This document shows, piece after piece, positions 1-6,270 of a stretch of DNA of 7,590 nucleotides. The stretch comes from Candidatus Eiseniibacteriota bacterium (GTDB lineage Bacteria; Eisenbacteria; RBG-16-71-46; JAFGJU01): positions 1 to 7,590 of the forward strand of contig JAFGJU010000138.1 of NCBI GenBank assembly GCA_016928935.1, written 5' to 3'. Position 1 is the stretch's first letter. Each line of letters opens with the position of its first letter. The notes under the pieces are model-generated. The model was not told where the DNA came from and did no database searches. It worked only from the letters and a program-made list of their open reading frames with translations. Both the position numbers and the translations under genes were made by a program.

Positions 1-1
1 G

Positions 2-37
2 GACACAATGTTCCAAGTGAACACGGGCGAGAAGTAG
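2..37 (+). CDS. Possible C-terminal end of an upstream gene (partial)
   Basis: Reading from base 2 gives DTMFQVNTGEK followed by TAG at 35-37. Nine of the eleven codons end in G or C and the second positions are AT-rich, which is the pattern of the real genes in this window. The other two frames here do not show it: frame 1 has many A/T third positions and frame 3 stops at once. I therefore read this as the tail of a rightward gene whose body lies left of the window. It is too short to assign a family. It ends 72 bases before the first possible start of the next gene, so the two could share a transcript. Confidence 0.4.
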   Translation, partial: DTMFQVNTGEK

Positions 38-109
38 CCGGGCGCGGACGGCGGCGCAGCGAGAAGGCGCTGTGGGCGGCACCGCCAAAGTCAACCACCG
101 GCAGCCGCG

Positions 110-931
110 ATGGAGCCCGGCGACGCTGCAACGACGGAGCATGAATTGACACGGAAAGAGCTCACGGTCCTGCTGGATGGGGCCGTGACGGCGGCCAGAA
201 TCGGCGGGGACGTCCTGAGGGCCGGCGTCTCAGTCAAGAAGCGCGTGGCCTACAAGGGCAGGGTCAACCTGGTGACGCAGGTGGACACCCGTTCCGAGAG
301 GGCCATCATGAGCTACCTGGGCAAGCGCTTCCCGGGGCACGCGTTCCTGGCCGAGGAGAGCGGCAGCTCGGCGCGGACTTCGGAATTCCTTTGGATCATA
401 GACCCGCTCGACGGCACGACCAACTACGCCCACGGCTACCGGTCGTACTGCGTGTCCATAGCCCTGAGCGTCGGGGGCACGGTCGTGCTGGGCGTGGTTT
501 ACGACCCCAACCTGGACGAGCTCTTCTCTGCCGTAGAAGGGCGCGGGGCGCGGCTCAACGGAAAGAGGATCTCCGTCTCCGCGACCGCGTCTCTGTCGAG
601 AAGCCTCCTAGCCACCGGCTTCCCTTACGACGTGCGCGAGAGCAGGAACAACAATCTGGACCATTTCTCGAACTTCGCTCTCAGGAGCCAGGCGGTCAGG
701 CGCGCTGGGTCCGCGGCCCTGGACCTGTGCCACACTGCGTGCGGCAGGTTCGACGGCTACTGGGAGTTGAAGCTGGGGCCCTGGGACGTGGCGGCCGGCT
801 CGCTCATGGTCGTTGAGGCCGGCGGCAGGGTGAGCGACTTCAAGGGAGGCAGGTTCGACATCCGCATGAAGGAGCTCCTGGCCTCCAACGGGCGCATACA
901 CGGACAGATGCTGGACGTGCTGAACGCCTGA
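110..931 (+). CDS. Inositol monophosphatase family protein (SuhB/IMPase-like)
   Basis: Mg2+-dependent, Li+-sensitive-type phosphatase of the IMPase/FBPase/CysQ superfamily; likely substrates are inositol-1-phosphate or a related sugar or nucleotide phosphate, in the cytoplasm. The metal-site motifs are all present: EESG with E82-E83, DPLDGTTN with D98 and D101 (residues 98-105), and WDVAAG with D226 (225-230). The segment 198-219 (RRAGSAALDLC then a GRFDGYWE block) is the usual substrate-side signature. At 273 residues it is close to the family length of about 260-270. Start choice is uncertain: ATG at 110 has no visible Shine-Dalgarno, while TTG at 146 (residue 13) has GGAG at 136-139 with a 6-base spacer and would give 261 residues that fit the family N-terminus better. 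The superfamily call is firm. The exact substrate (inositol phosphate, fructose-1,6-bisphosphate, histidinol phosphate or PAP) cannot be told from motifs alone. Confidence 0.93.
   Translation: MEPGDAATTEHELTRKELTVLLDGAVTAARIGGDVLRAGVSVKKRVAYKGRVNLVTQVDTRSERAIMSYLGKRFPGHAFLAEESGSSARTSEFLWIIDPLDGTTNYAHGYRSYCVSIALSVGGTVVLGVVYDPNLDELFSAVEGRGARLNGKRISVSATASLSRSLLATGFPYDVRESRNNNLDHFSNFALRSQAVRRAGSAALDLCHTACGRFDGYWELKLGPWDVAAGSLMVVEAGGRVSDFKGGRFDIRMKELLASNGRIHGQMLDVLNA
136..148 (+). promoter_or_regulatory. Alternative ribosome binding site and TTG start of the IMPase gene
   Basis: GGAG at 136-139, then a 6-base spacer, then an in-frame TTG at 146-148. No comparable Shine-Dalgarno precedes the ATG at 110, where the 20 bases upstream are a mixed GC-rich stretch. 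TTG and GTG starts appear to be used by two other genes in this window, so this start is realistic. Confidence 0.45.
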
Positions 932-978
932 CGCCGCCGGCTCGCAGGCTGGGCTGAGGGGACGGCACGACGCCGCGT

Positions 979-997
979 GGAGCGACTCGCACGCTCC
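979..997 (+). other. Small hairpin downstream of the IMPase gene
   Basis: GGAGCG (979-984) and CGCTCC (992-997) pair around a 7-base loop. It lies inside a wider inverted repeat, GCCGCCGGC (933-941) with GCCGGCGGC (999-1007), which begins just after the IMPase stop codon. There is no T-run on either side, so it is not a classical intrinsic terminator. It may be a weak 3'-end structure or simply GC-rich pairing. Confidence 0.3.
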
Positions 998-1032
998 TGC
1001 CGGCGGCCTCGTGAGCCGCCGACCGGCTCCGC

Positions 1033-1060
1033 TTGACCCGCAAGCAGTGTGTGATAGTAT
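1033..1060 (+). promoter_or_regulatory. Predicted sigma70-type promoter of the Lon-like protease gene
   Basis: -35 box TTGACC (1033-1038, 5 of 6 consensus bases), 16-base spacer, -10 box TAGTAT (1055-1060, 4 of 6). It sits in a locally AT-richer patch of an otherwise very GC-rich gap, and predicts a transcript start near 1067 with a leader of about 78 bases. This suggests the protease gene is transcribed independently of the IMPase gene. I see no CIRCE-like or other clear heat-shock operator. Confidence 0.55.
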
Positions 1061-1134
1061 TCGAAGGGATTCCCGCGCAGCTCGAACTCGCGGCGGACCG
1101 ACCGATTCTCCCGGAGGCCGCCGCAAACCGAACC

Positions 1135-1147
1135 GGAGGAAGAAGTG
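1135..1147 (+). promoter_or_regulatory. Shine-Dalgarno that fixes the GTG start of the protease gene
   Basis: GGAGGA at 1135-1140, a 4-base AGAA spacer, then GTG at 1145-1147. No ATG with a comparable site lies nearby in frame, and the first residues (MTKKKPARVPVEKL) lead directly into the conserved family N-terminus. Confidence 0.75.
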
Positions 1148-3658
1148 ACCAAGAAGAAACCCGCCCGGGTCCCCGTCGAGAAGCTGAGATGGACGTGCCC
1201 CGTTGACAAGCTCGGATTCAAGACCACCAAGGACGTCGAGGTTTGCACGAAGATAATCGGGCAGGAGCGCGCGCTGGGCGCGATAAGGCTCGGACTGGAC
1301 ATCGAGAGCGTCGGCTACAACATCTTCGTCGCCGGGTTTGTGGGCACCGGGAGGAACTCCACCATCAAGCGCCTCTTGGAGGAGCTCGAGAAGGGAGAGA
1401 CGTCGCCCGACGACCTCTGCTACGTGCACAACTTCCACAACCCCGACATGCCCTCTCTCATCCCGCTCCCCGCCGGCAAGGGCAAGGTCTTCAGGAACGA
1501 CATGAACCTCCTGATAGAGACGCTGCGCAGGAACGTGCCGCTCATCTTCGAGGACGAACGCTACCAGGAGAACAGAAAGAAGATAGTGGAGACGTTCAAG
1601 AACCGGGAGAAGGAGATCCTTAAGAGTCTCGAGAAGCGCGTCGAGAGCGAGGGTTTTGTCCTCGCGCAGGTGCAGACCGGCCCGTACACGAGGCCCGAGG
1701 TCCTGCCGCTGGTGGGCGAGAACGCCGTAGCGATGGAGCAGCTGGAGAAGTCGGCCGAGGAGGGCAAGCTCCAGCAGGCCGAACTGGAAAAGAAGAAGCA
1801 GCAGCACGAGGAGCTTTCAGAGAAACTGGAGAACGCCTTCAAGGACGTGAGAAGGATAGAGAAACAGATGAAGGGCGAGCTCGACGGCTTCGACTTGCAG
1901 GCGGTGCTTCCGCTCGTAAAGGACGCCATCGGAGAGCTCAAGCAGAAGTATGCGAAGCACAAAAAGCTCCTGGCCTATTTCGGAGACGTCGAGAAGGACA
2001 TCACCGAGAACATAGACAAGTTCAAGCCCAGGGGCGAACAGCCCCCGATGCTGGTGCCGTTCATGCCGCTGCCGCAGAGGGCGGACGAGTTCCTGGAGTA
2101 CGACGTGAACGTGGTCGTGGACAACTCCGAGACGCGCGGCAGGCCCGTCATCATAGAGACGACGCCGACGCACAGGAATCTCTTCGGCTCCATAGAAAGA
2201 GTCGTGGGCAGGTTTGGAGAATGGAGGAGCGACTTCACGCGCATAAAGGCCGGGTCGCTCCTGAGGGCCAACGGCGGCTACCTTGTCCTGAACGCCCTGG
2301 ACGTACTGACGGAGCCCGGGGTCTGGCAGACGCTGAAGCGCACCATCAGAAACAGGATAGTGGAGATCCAGCCTTACGACCCGTTCTACATGTTCTCGGG
2401 CACTTCGATGAAGCCCGAGCCGGTCAACTTCGACCTGAAGGTCGTGATGACGGGCGACACGTACCTGTACCATCTGCTTTACACGTACGACGAGGACTTC
2501 AGGAAGACCTTCAAGGTGAAGGCAGACTTCGACACCGTGATGACTCGAAACAAGGAATCCATCTACGACTACGCCTGTTTCATCGCCAAGGTGGTCACCG
2601 ACGAGAAGCTGAGGCACTTCGACAGGACCGGCGTCGCCGCCGTGGTCGAATACGGCGTCAGGCTGGGCGGCCACCGGGAAAAGATGACGGCGCGTTTTCT
2701 GGAGATAGCGGACATCATCAGGGAAGCCTGCTACTGGGCGTCCAAGGCCAAGAGCGAGCTGGTCAAGGCGGAGCACGTGGATAAGGCCATGGAGGAAAAG
2801 GTCTATCGCGTGAGACTCGTCGAGGAGAAGATACAGGAGCTGATAGACCGCGGCGTCCTGATGATAGACATAGGCGGGAGCAGGGTCGGCCAGGTGAACG
2901 GGCTTTCCGTCTACGACCTGGGCGACCACACGTTCGCAAAACCCTCCAAGATAACGGTCCAGACGGGCATCGGCAGGTCCGGCATCATCAACATCGAGCG
3001 GGAGGCCAACCTGAGCGGACGCACGCACGACAAGGGCGTTCTCATCATGACGGGTAACGTCAGGGCGATGTACGCCAGGGAGCGACCGCTCACGCTGAGC
3101 GCCAGCATCTGCTTCGAGCAGTCGTACGCGGGCGTCGAGGGCGACAGTGCCTCGGCGGCGGAGCTCTTCGCGTTCGTCTCGAGCCTCTCCGGGGTCCCGC
3201 TGAGGCAGGACCTCGCTCTGACCGGGTCGGTAAACCAGATGGGCGAGATTCAGCCGATAGGCGGAGTTAACGAGAAGATTGAGGGGTTCTTCGACGTGTG
3301 CAAGGCGAAGGGACTCACCCGGAGACAGGGAGTCATAATCCCCGAGCGCAACGTGCAGGACCTGATGCTGCGGAAGGACGTGGTGGCCGCCGTTTCCAAC
3401 GGCCGGTTCCACATCTATCCCATCAGAAAGGTGGACGAGGGCATCGAGTTATTGACCGGCAGACCGGCGGGAGCGCGCGACAAGAAGGGCCGCTACCCGA
3501 AGGGCACTGTCAACTACCTGGTTGACGCGAAGCTCGAGGAAATGAGCCGCAAGATGACGGAGTACGGCGAGAAACCCGGGGACGGGGGGACGAGGAACTC
3601 AGGGAGGAAAAATAGGAGCGGCCAGGCGGCCGAGCGCCGGGGGCGGCGTAAGCGGTAA
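1145..3658 (+). CDS. Lon-like protease, AAA_32/LonC type (837 aa)
   Basis: Cytoplasmic serine-lysine protease of the Lon family (MEROPS S16), in the group with a long helical insertion in the ATPase part, often annotated just as ATP-binding protein or Lon protease family protein. Order of parts: N-terminal region 10-60; P-loop-like GFVGTGRNST at 64-73; charged, partly coiled-coil helical insertion about 130-295; second AAA half with ANGGYLVLNALDVL (375-388); helical lid about 480-565; Lon proteolytic domain about 570-770. The catalytic dyad is visible: S668 in GDSAS and K711 in GGVNEKIEG. In the P-loop the usual Lys is Arg (R70), and the Walker-B-like segment is weak, so ATP hydrolysis may be poor; MtaLonC is a known ATP-independent relative. 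After residue 810 the protein ends in a Gly/Arg/Lys-rich tail without counterpart in the core fold. The protease call is firm. ATP dependence is open. A DNA-binding role for the tail is only a possibility. Confidence 0.93.
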   Translation: MTKKKPARVPVEKLRWTCPVDKLGFKTTKDVEVCTKIIGQERALGAIRLGLDIESVGYNIFVAGFVGTGRNSTIKRLLEELEKGETSPDDLCYVHNFHNPDMPSLIPLPAGKGKVFRNDMNLLIETLRRNVPLIFEDERYQENRKKIVETFKNREKEILKSLEKRVESEGFVLAQVQTGPYTRPEVLPLVGENAVAMEQLEKSAEEGKLQQAELEKKKQQHEELSEKLENAFKDVRRIEKQMKGELDGFDLQAVLPLVKDAIGELKQKYAKHKKLLAYFGDVEKDITENIDKFKPRGEQPPMLVPFMPLPQRADEFLEYDVNVVVDNSETRGRPVIIETTPTHRNLFGSIERVVGRFGEWRSDFTRIKAGSLLRANGGYLVLNALDVLTEPGVWQTLKRTIRNRIVEIQPYDPFYMFSGTSMKPEPVNFDLKVVMTGDTYLYHLLYTYDEDFRKTFKVKADFDTVMTRNKESIYDYACFIAKVVTDEKLRHFDRTGVAAVVEYGVRLGGHREKMTARFLEIADIIREACYWASKAKSELVKAEHVDKAMEEKVYRVRLVEEKIQELIDRGVLMIDIGGSRVGQVNGLSVYDLGDHTFAKPSKITVQTGIGRSGIINIEREANLSGRTHDKGVLIMTGNVRAMYARERPLTLSASICFEQSYAGVEGDSASAAELFAFVSSLSGVPLRQDLALTGSVNQMGEIQPIGGVNEKIEGFFDVCKAKGLTRRQGVIIPERNVQDLMLRKDVVAAVSNGRFHIYPIRKVDEGIELLTGRPAGARDKKGRYPKGTVNYLVDAKLEEMSRKMTEYGEKPGDGGTRNSGRKNRSGQAAERRGRRKR

Positions 3659-3689
3659 GCTCAAGACTCCCCATCCGCCGGTCGACACC

Positions 3690-3734
3690 AAAAAGCGAGG
3701 CCGCGAGTCCCGTCTACGGAGGCTCGCGGCCTCG
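3690..3734 (-). terminator. Intrinsic terminator of transketolase, between convergent genes
   Basis: CGAGGCCGCGAG (3696-3707) and CTCGCGGCCTCG (3723-3734) form a perfect 12-bp stem. The 15-base apical part can fold a further CCG/CGG step. Read leftward, the stem is followed by C and then TTTTT (complement of A 3690-3694), the form of a factor-independent terminator, about 30 bases after the transketolase stop. Read rightward, the stem is followed by GCTCTTCTGG with no T-tract, so it should stop protease transcripts less well, though the hairpin may still protect their 3' end. An outer inverted repeat GACTCC (3665-3670) / GGAGTC (3743-3748) encloses it. Confidence 0.8.
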
Positions 3735-3764
3735 GCTCTTCTGGAGTCAGTCTTCGGGCGGAAC

Positions 3765-5939
3765 CTACCTTCTCCGCCTGGGACCTCGAGCGGAGGCCCG
3801 CGCCTTCTTGGCCGCCGGCTTCCTGGCCGACTTCCTTGTGCTCTTCCTCGGCGCCGTCTTCCTGGCGGCTCGCCTTGCGGCGGGCTTGCCCGCGGGCTTC
3901 GCGCCCTTCCCCGCCTTCATCCCCTTCCTCTTCGCCAGGTCGTAGAGCTCCTTCGCCTTCGCCGCGATGTGCTCAGCGCTGACCTCGAACTCCTTGATGA
4001 GCTCCCACGGCGCGCCGGACTCGCCGAACCTGTCCTTCACGCCCACCATGCCCATCAGCAACGGCTTGCAGCAGAGCTCGGGCGCCTGCGCCATGGCCGC
4101 CGCGACGAGGTTCCCCAGACCCCCGACCTGATGCTCCTCGGCTGTGACGATGATCCCGGTCTCGAGCGCGGTGTTCACTATGGTCTTGGAGTCGAGCGGC
4201 TTCACCGTGTGCATGTTCACGACGCGGGCCTCGATTCCGTATTCCTTCTTGAGGATGTATGCGGCTCTCATGGCCTCGGGCACTTCGGGGCCGTTGGCCA
4301 CGATGGCGAGGTCTTCACCTTCGTTCTTGTACTTGGAGGCCAGAACCGTCTCGAACGCGTCGAGGAACTTGTCGGCTTCCTTCCTGAACCGAATGACGTT
4401 GGCCTCGCCGTACTTGAACGGAGTGTTCTGATTTGTGACTATCGGGGTGGCCTCTCTGGCGAACCTCAGGTACTTGGGGCCCTTGTGCTCGAACAAGAGA
4501 AAGTCGCCCGCCTTCCTCGTCTCGTTGATGTCGCACGGGACGACCACGGTCATGTTCGGGAGCCCACACATCTGGAAGAGCTCCTCCAGCGCCTGGTGCG
4601 TGGCGCCGTCCGGTCCCACCGACACCCCTCCGTGCGCTCCCGCCACAAACACGTTAAAGTTGCCGTAGCACACGGTCGTGCGCAGCTGGTCCAGGTTCCT
4701 GCCCGAAGCGAACACGCCGTAGGTCCCGAACACCGGGAGCTTGCCTTCCTTGGCAAGGCCGGCGGCCACGCCCGTGGCGCTCTGCTCCGCGATGCCCATG
4801 CTCAGGAACCGCTCCTTCCTCTCGGGGTTGCTGGTGTAAAAATCGCTTATGGTGATGGAGCCGGATATGTCGGCTCCCAGACATACTACTCTGTCGTCGT
4901 AGCCGCACTCCTTGAGGCAGCCGCCGAAGCCCTTTCTGGTGGGCTGCATGTCCACCTTCATGTTTGGAGCGGTGTTCCAGAAGTAGTCCTTCGAGAAATG
5001 GGGCATCTTCGCGTCCAGCGTCTTCTCCGCCCATGCCTGGAACTTCTTCGACTTCTCCATCATCCTCTGGACCGGTATCTTGTCCGTCAGTCCGAGCTGC
5101 TGGAGACCCTTCATGGCTTCATCGAACGACGGTGCCTTACCGTGCCAGCCCGCGACGTTCTCCATGAAGTCCACGCCCTTGCCCTTCACCGTGTGGGCGA
5201 TGATGACCGTGGGCTTGCCCTTGAAGTTCCTCGCCTTCTCGTAGGCGTCCAGGATCTGGCCCATGTCGTGGCCGTCAATCTCGATAACGTTCCAGTTGAA
5301 GCTCCTGTACTTCTCGGCCAGCGGCTCGACGTTCATGACCTCCTGGACCCAGCCGTCTATCTGCAGGCGGTTCACGTCCAAGATCCCGCAGAGGTTGTCC
5401 AGCTTGTAGTGACCGGCCTCCATGATGGCTTCCCATATCTGGCCTTCCTGCTGCTCTCCGTCACCCATGAAGCAATAGACGCGGTGGCTCTTGCCGTCCA
5501 GCTTGGCAGCGAGGGCGATGCCGTTGGACACACTGAGCCCCTGGCCCAACGAGCCGGAGGATATCTCCACCCCTCTGAGCTTGAGCCAGTGCGGGTGGCC
5601 CTGGAACGGGCTGTAGAGCTTTCTGAGGGTCACGACGTCTTCTATGTCGAAATACCCACTGGCCCCGAGACAAAGATAGAGCGATGGAGCCTTGTGACCC
5701 GACGACCAGATTATCCGGTCCCTGTCCTTCCAGTCCGGGTCCTTGGGGTCGTGCTTGGCCACGTTCAGGTAGAGCGCGGCTGCAAGGTCCATGACCGAGA
5801 GCGTCCCGCCGGTGTGGCCCGAGCCGGCCGCGGCAAGACATACCAAGTTATAGCCTCTCAACAAGTTAGCGGCCTCGACGAGCTCGTCCTTCGAGAGCTG
5901 TTTCAAGACCTTTCCGGTTTTCGAGTCGACTATCGGCAT
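3765..5939 (-). CDS. tkt: Transketolase, single chain, with histone-H1-like basic C-terminal tail
   Basis: Thiamine-diphosphate enzyme that moves two-carbon ketol units between sugar phosphates (non-oxidative pentose-phosphate or Calvin cycle; EC 2.2.1.1). The N-terminal ThDP domain covers about 1-285: SGHTGG (40-45, H42), SSGHKAP (79-85, H82), GHPHW (114-118), SSGSLGQGLSVSNG (127-140), ThDP/Mg motif GDGEQQEG to N190 (159-190), and the WHGKAP block (265-270). The Pyr and C-terminal domains cover about 330-665: catalytic Glu E385 in MGIAEQ, AHGGVSVGPDGATHQALEE (435-453), and the late VTAEEHQVGGLG block (598-609). All catalytic landmarks are present. The body alone (about 668 residues) is normal for a one-chain enzyme, here with a longer linker near 285-330. 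Residues 669-724 are an added tail with 25 Lys/Arg, many Ala/Pro/Ser and no Asp or Glu. The start ATG has a strong Shine-Dalgarno (AGGAGG, 5944-5949, spacer 4). Substrate-level specificity (transketolase versus a close ThDP relative such as DXP synthase) favours transketolase by the motifs. Confidence 0.95.
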   Translation of the reverse strand: MPIVDSKTGKVLKQLSKDELVEAANLLRGYNLVCLAAAGSGHTGGTLSVMDLAAALYLNVAKHDPKDPDWKDRDRIIWSSGHKAPSLYLCLGASGYFDIEDVVTLRKLYSPFQGHPHWLKLRGVEISSGSLGQGLSVSNGIALAAKLDGKSHRVYCFMGDGEQQEGQIWEAIMEAGHYKLDNLCGILDVNRLQIDGWVQEVMNVEPLAEKYRSFNWNVIEIDGHDMGQILDAYEKARNFKGKPTVIIAHTVKGKGVDFMENVAGWHGKAPSFDEAMKGLQQLGLTDKIPVQRMMEKSKKFQAWAEKTLDAKMPHFSKDYFWNTAPNMKVDMQPTRKGFGGCLKECGYDDRVVCLGADISGSITISDFYTSNPERKERFLSMGIAEQSATGVAAGLAKEGKLPVFGTYGVFASGRNLDQLRTTVCYGNFNVFVAGAHGGVSVGPDGATHQALEELFQMCGLPNMTVVVPCDINETRKAGDFLLFEHKGPKYLRFAREATPIVTNQNTPFKYGEANVIRFRKEADKFLDAFETVLASKYKNEGEDLAIVANGPEVPEAMRAAYILKKEYGIEARVVNMHTVKPLDSKTIVNTALETGIIVTAEEHQVGGLGNLVAAAMAQAPELCCKPLLMGMVGVKDRFGESGAPWELIKEFEVSAEHIAAKAKELYDLAKRKGMKAGKGAKPAGKPAARRAARKTAPRKSTRKSARKPAAKKARASARGPRRRR
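3768..3935 (-). other. Region encoding the Lys/Arg/Ala-rich tail of transketolase
   Basis: Residues 669-724 of the transketolase: short repeating words such as KPA, ARK, RKS and AAKKARA, ending in PRRRR. The composition (25 of 56 Lys/Arg, no acidic residue) resembles histone-H1 C-terminal tails and bacterial H1-like or AlgP-type proteins. It is in frame with the enzyme and ends at a TAG 31 bases from the terminator stem. Lys codons are mainly AAG and Arg codons include AGG and AGA, as in the body of the gene, so it does not look like a sequencing frameshift. A role in nucleic-acid or polyphosphate binding would be inference. Confidence 0.85.
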
Positions 5940-5985
5940 TTCTCCTCCTCAGAACAAAGAAGACGCCAAAGAACAGTGAACAGCA

Positions 5986-6016
5986 CGCCGTCTCCCGGCC
6001 GGGCCGGCAGACGGCG
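5986..6016 (-). promoter_or_regulatory. Hairpin in the predicted transketolase mRNA leader
   Basis: CGCCGTCT (5986-5993) and AGACGGCG (6009-6016) form a perfect 8-bp stem. The 15-base loop contains the palindrome CCCGGCCGGG (5994-6003), so an alternative fold is possible. It lies between the predicted promoter and the Shine-Dalgarno, about 36 bases upstream of the latter. No T-run follows on the transketolase strand, so it is not a terminator. It may stabilise the mRNA or bind a regulator. It matches no riboswitch I recognise. Confidence 0.45.
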
Positions 6017-6051
6017 GCCTGAAGTGCTCTTGCGGAAAACAACCAGAAAAG

Positions 6052-6079
6052 GATAGACCAGACATCACAGCAGAGTCAA
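6052..6079 (-). promoter_or_regulatory. Predicted promoter of transketolase
   Basis: On the minus strand: -35 TTGACT (6079-6074, 5 of 6), 16-base spacer, then TCTATC (6057-6052) preceded by TGG, which could act as an extended -10. The -10 box itself matches only 3 of 6 consensus bases. It sits in the most AT-rich patch of the gap and predicts a leader of about 105 bases. Confidence 0.45.
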
Positions 6080-6249
6080 GGCAAATGGGAACGCGGGGAG
6101 CAGGAAGCCCGTAGCGCGCGGCAGGCGAAGCGGACGAAGCGCGCGATACGTGTGCTCACGCGCGGGGCGCGGCCCGATAGCGTTGCGGCAGCCGGGCTTC
6201 GTTCAAGGAGTTGGGCGGACCCGGCGGACCTGTGCGGAGAGGACAACCG

Positions 6250-6264
6250 CGCCGTCTCCCGGCG
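6250..6264 (-). terminator. Weak hairpin after the histidine-phosphatase gene
   Basis: CGCCG (6250-6254) and CGGCG (6260-6264) pair around TCTCC, six bases beyond the TAG at 6271-6273. On the minus strand it is followed by CGGTTGTCCTC, which is only slightly T-rich. It could be a weak terminator or a 3'-end stabiliser. Confidence 0.3.
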
Positions 6265-6270
6265 AGGAAG

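Larger units (their letters stand above)
5940..6270. other. 331-base non-coding stretch upstream of transketolase
   Basis: No credible gene on either strand. From the transketolase side it holds a Shine-Dalgarno (5944-5949), a leader hairpin (5986-6016), a predicted leftward promoter (6052-6079), a GC-rich stretch at 6104-6200 closed by the inverted repeat GAAGCCC (6104-6110) / GGGCTTC (6194-6200), and a small hairpin just after the histidine-phosphatase stop (6250-6264). A 14-bp direct repeat (5986-5999 and 6250-6263) brackets it. The middle GC-rich part, rich in GCGCG, could fold strongly, but I cannot match it to a known RNA family. Confidence 0.6.

Noticed and set aside
1..142. Open reading in frame 1 from the left edge into the IMPase start
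   Set aside because: Third positions are not GC-rich as in real genes here, and the product is an Arg/Gly-rich stretch. Frame 2, ending at 37, has the proper bias.
933..1007. Inverted repeat GCCGCCGGC/GCCGGCGGC as a terminator for the IMPase gene
   Set aside because: The arms are 57 bases apart and no T-run follows, so only the small inner hairpin was listed, at low confidence.
608..1807. 399-codon open frame on the minus strand spanning the IMPase end, the gap and the protease start
   Set aside because: It overlaps two clear genes and a promoter region, and its Leu/Arg-rich translation is typical of antisense GC-rich shadow frames.
1817..3412. 531-codon open frame on the minus strand opposite the protease
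   Set aside because: It lies wholly inside the protease gene, has no recognisable motif, and is explained by codon bias of the sense gene.
3765..3935. Transketolase tail as a sequencing frameshift artefact
   Set aside because: The tail is in frame, with the short repeated words typical of true H1-like tails and no stop until 3767-3765. A random frameshift would be unlikely to give 56 residues with no acidic residue.
3969..6056. 695-codon open frame on the plus strand, opposite transketolase
   Set aside because: It is codon-aligned with the transketolase frame, so its stops would need TTA, CTA or TCA codons in transketolase, which a GC-rich gene avoids. The translation shows no recognisable family and the opposite strand is a clear enzyme.
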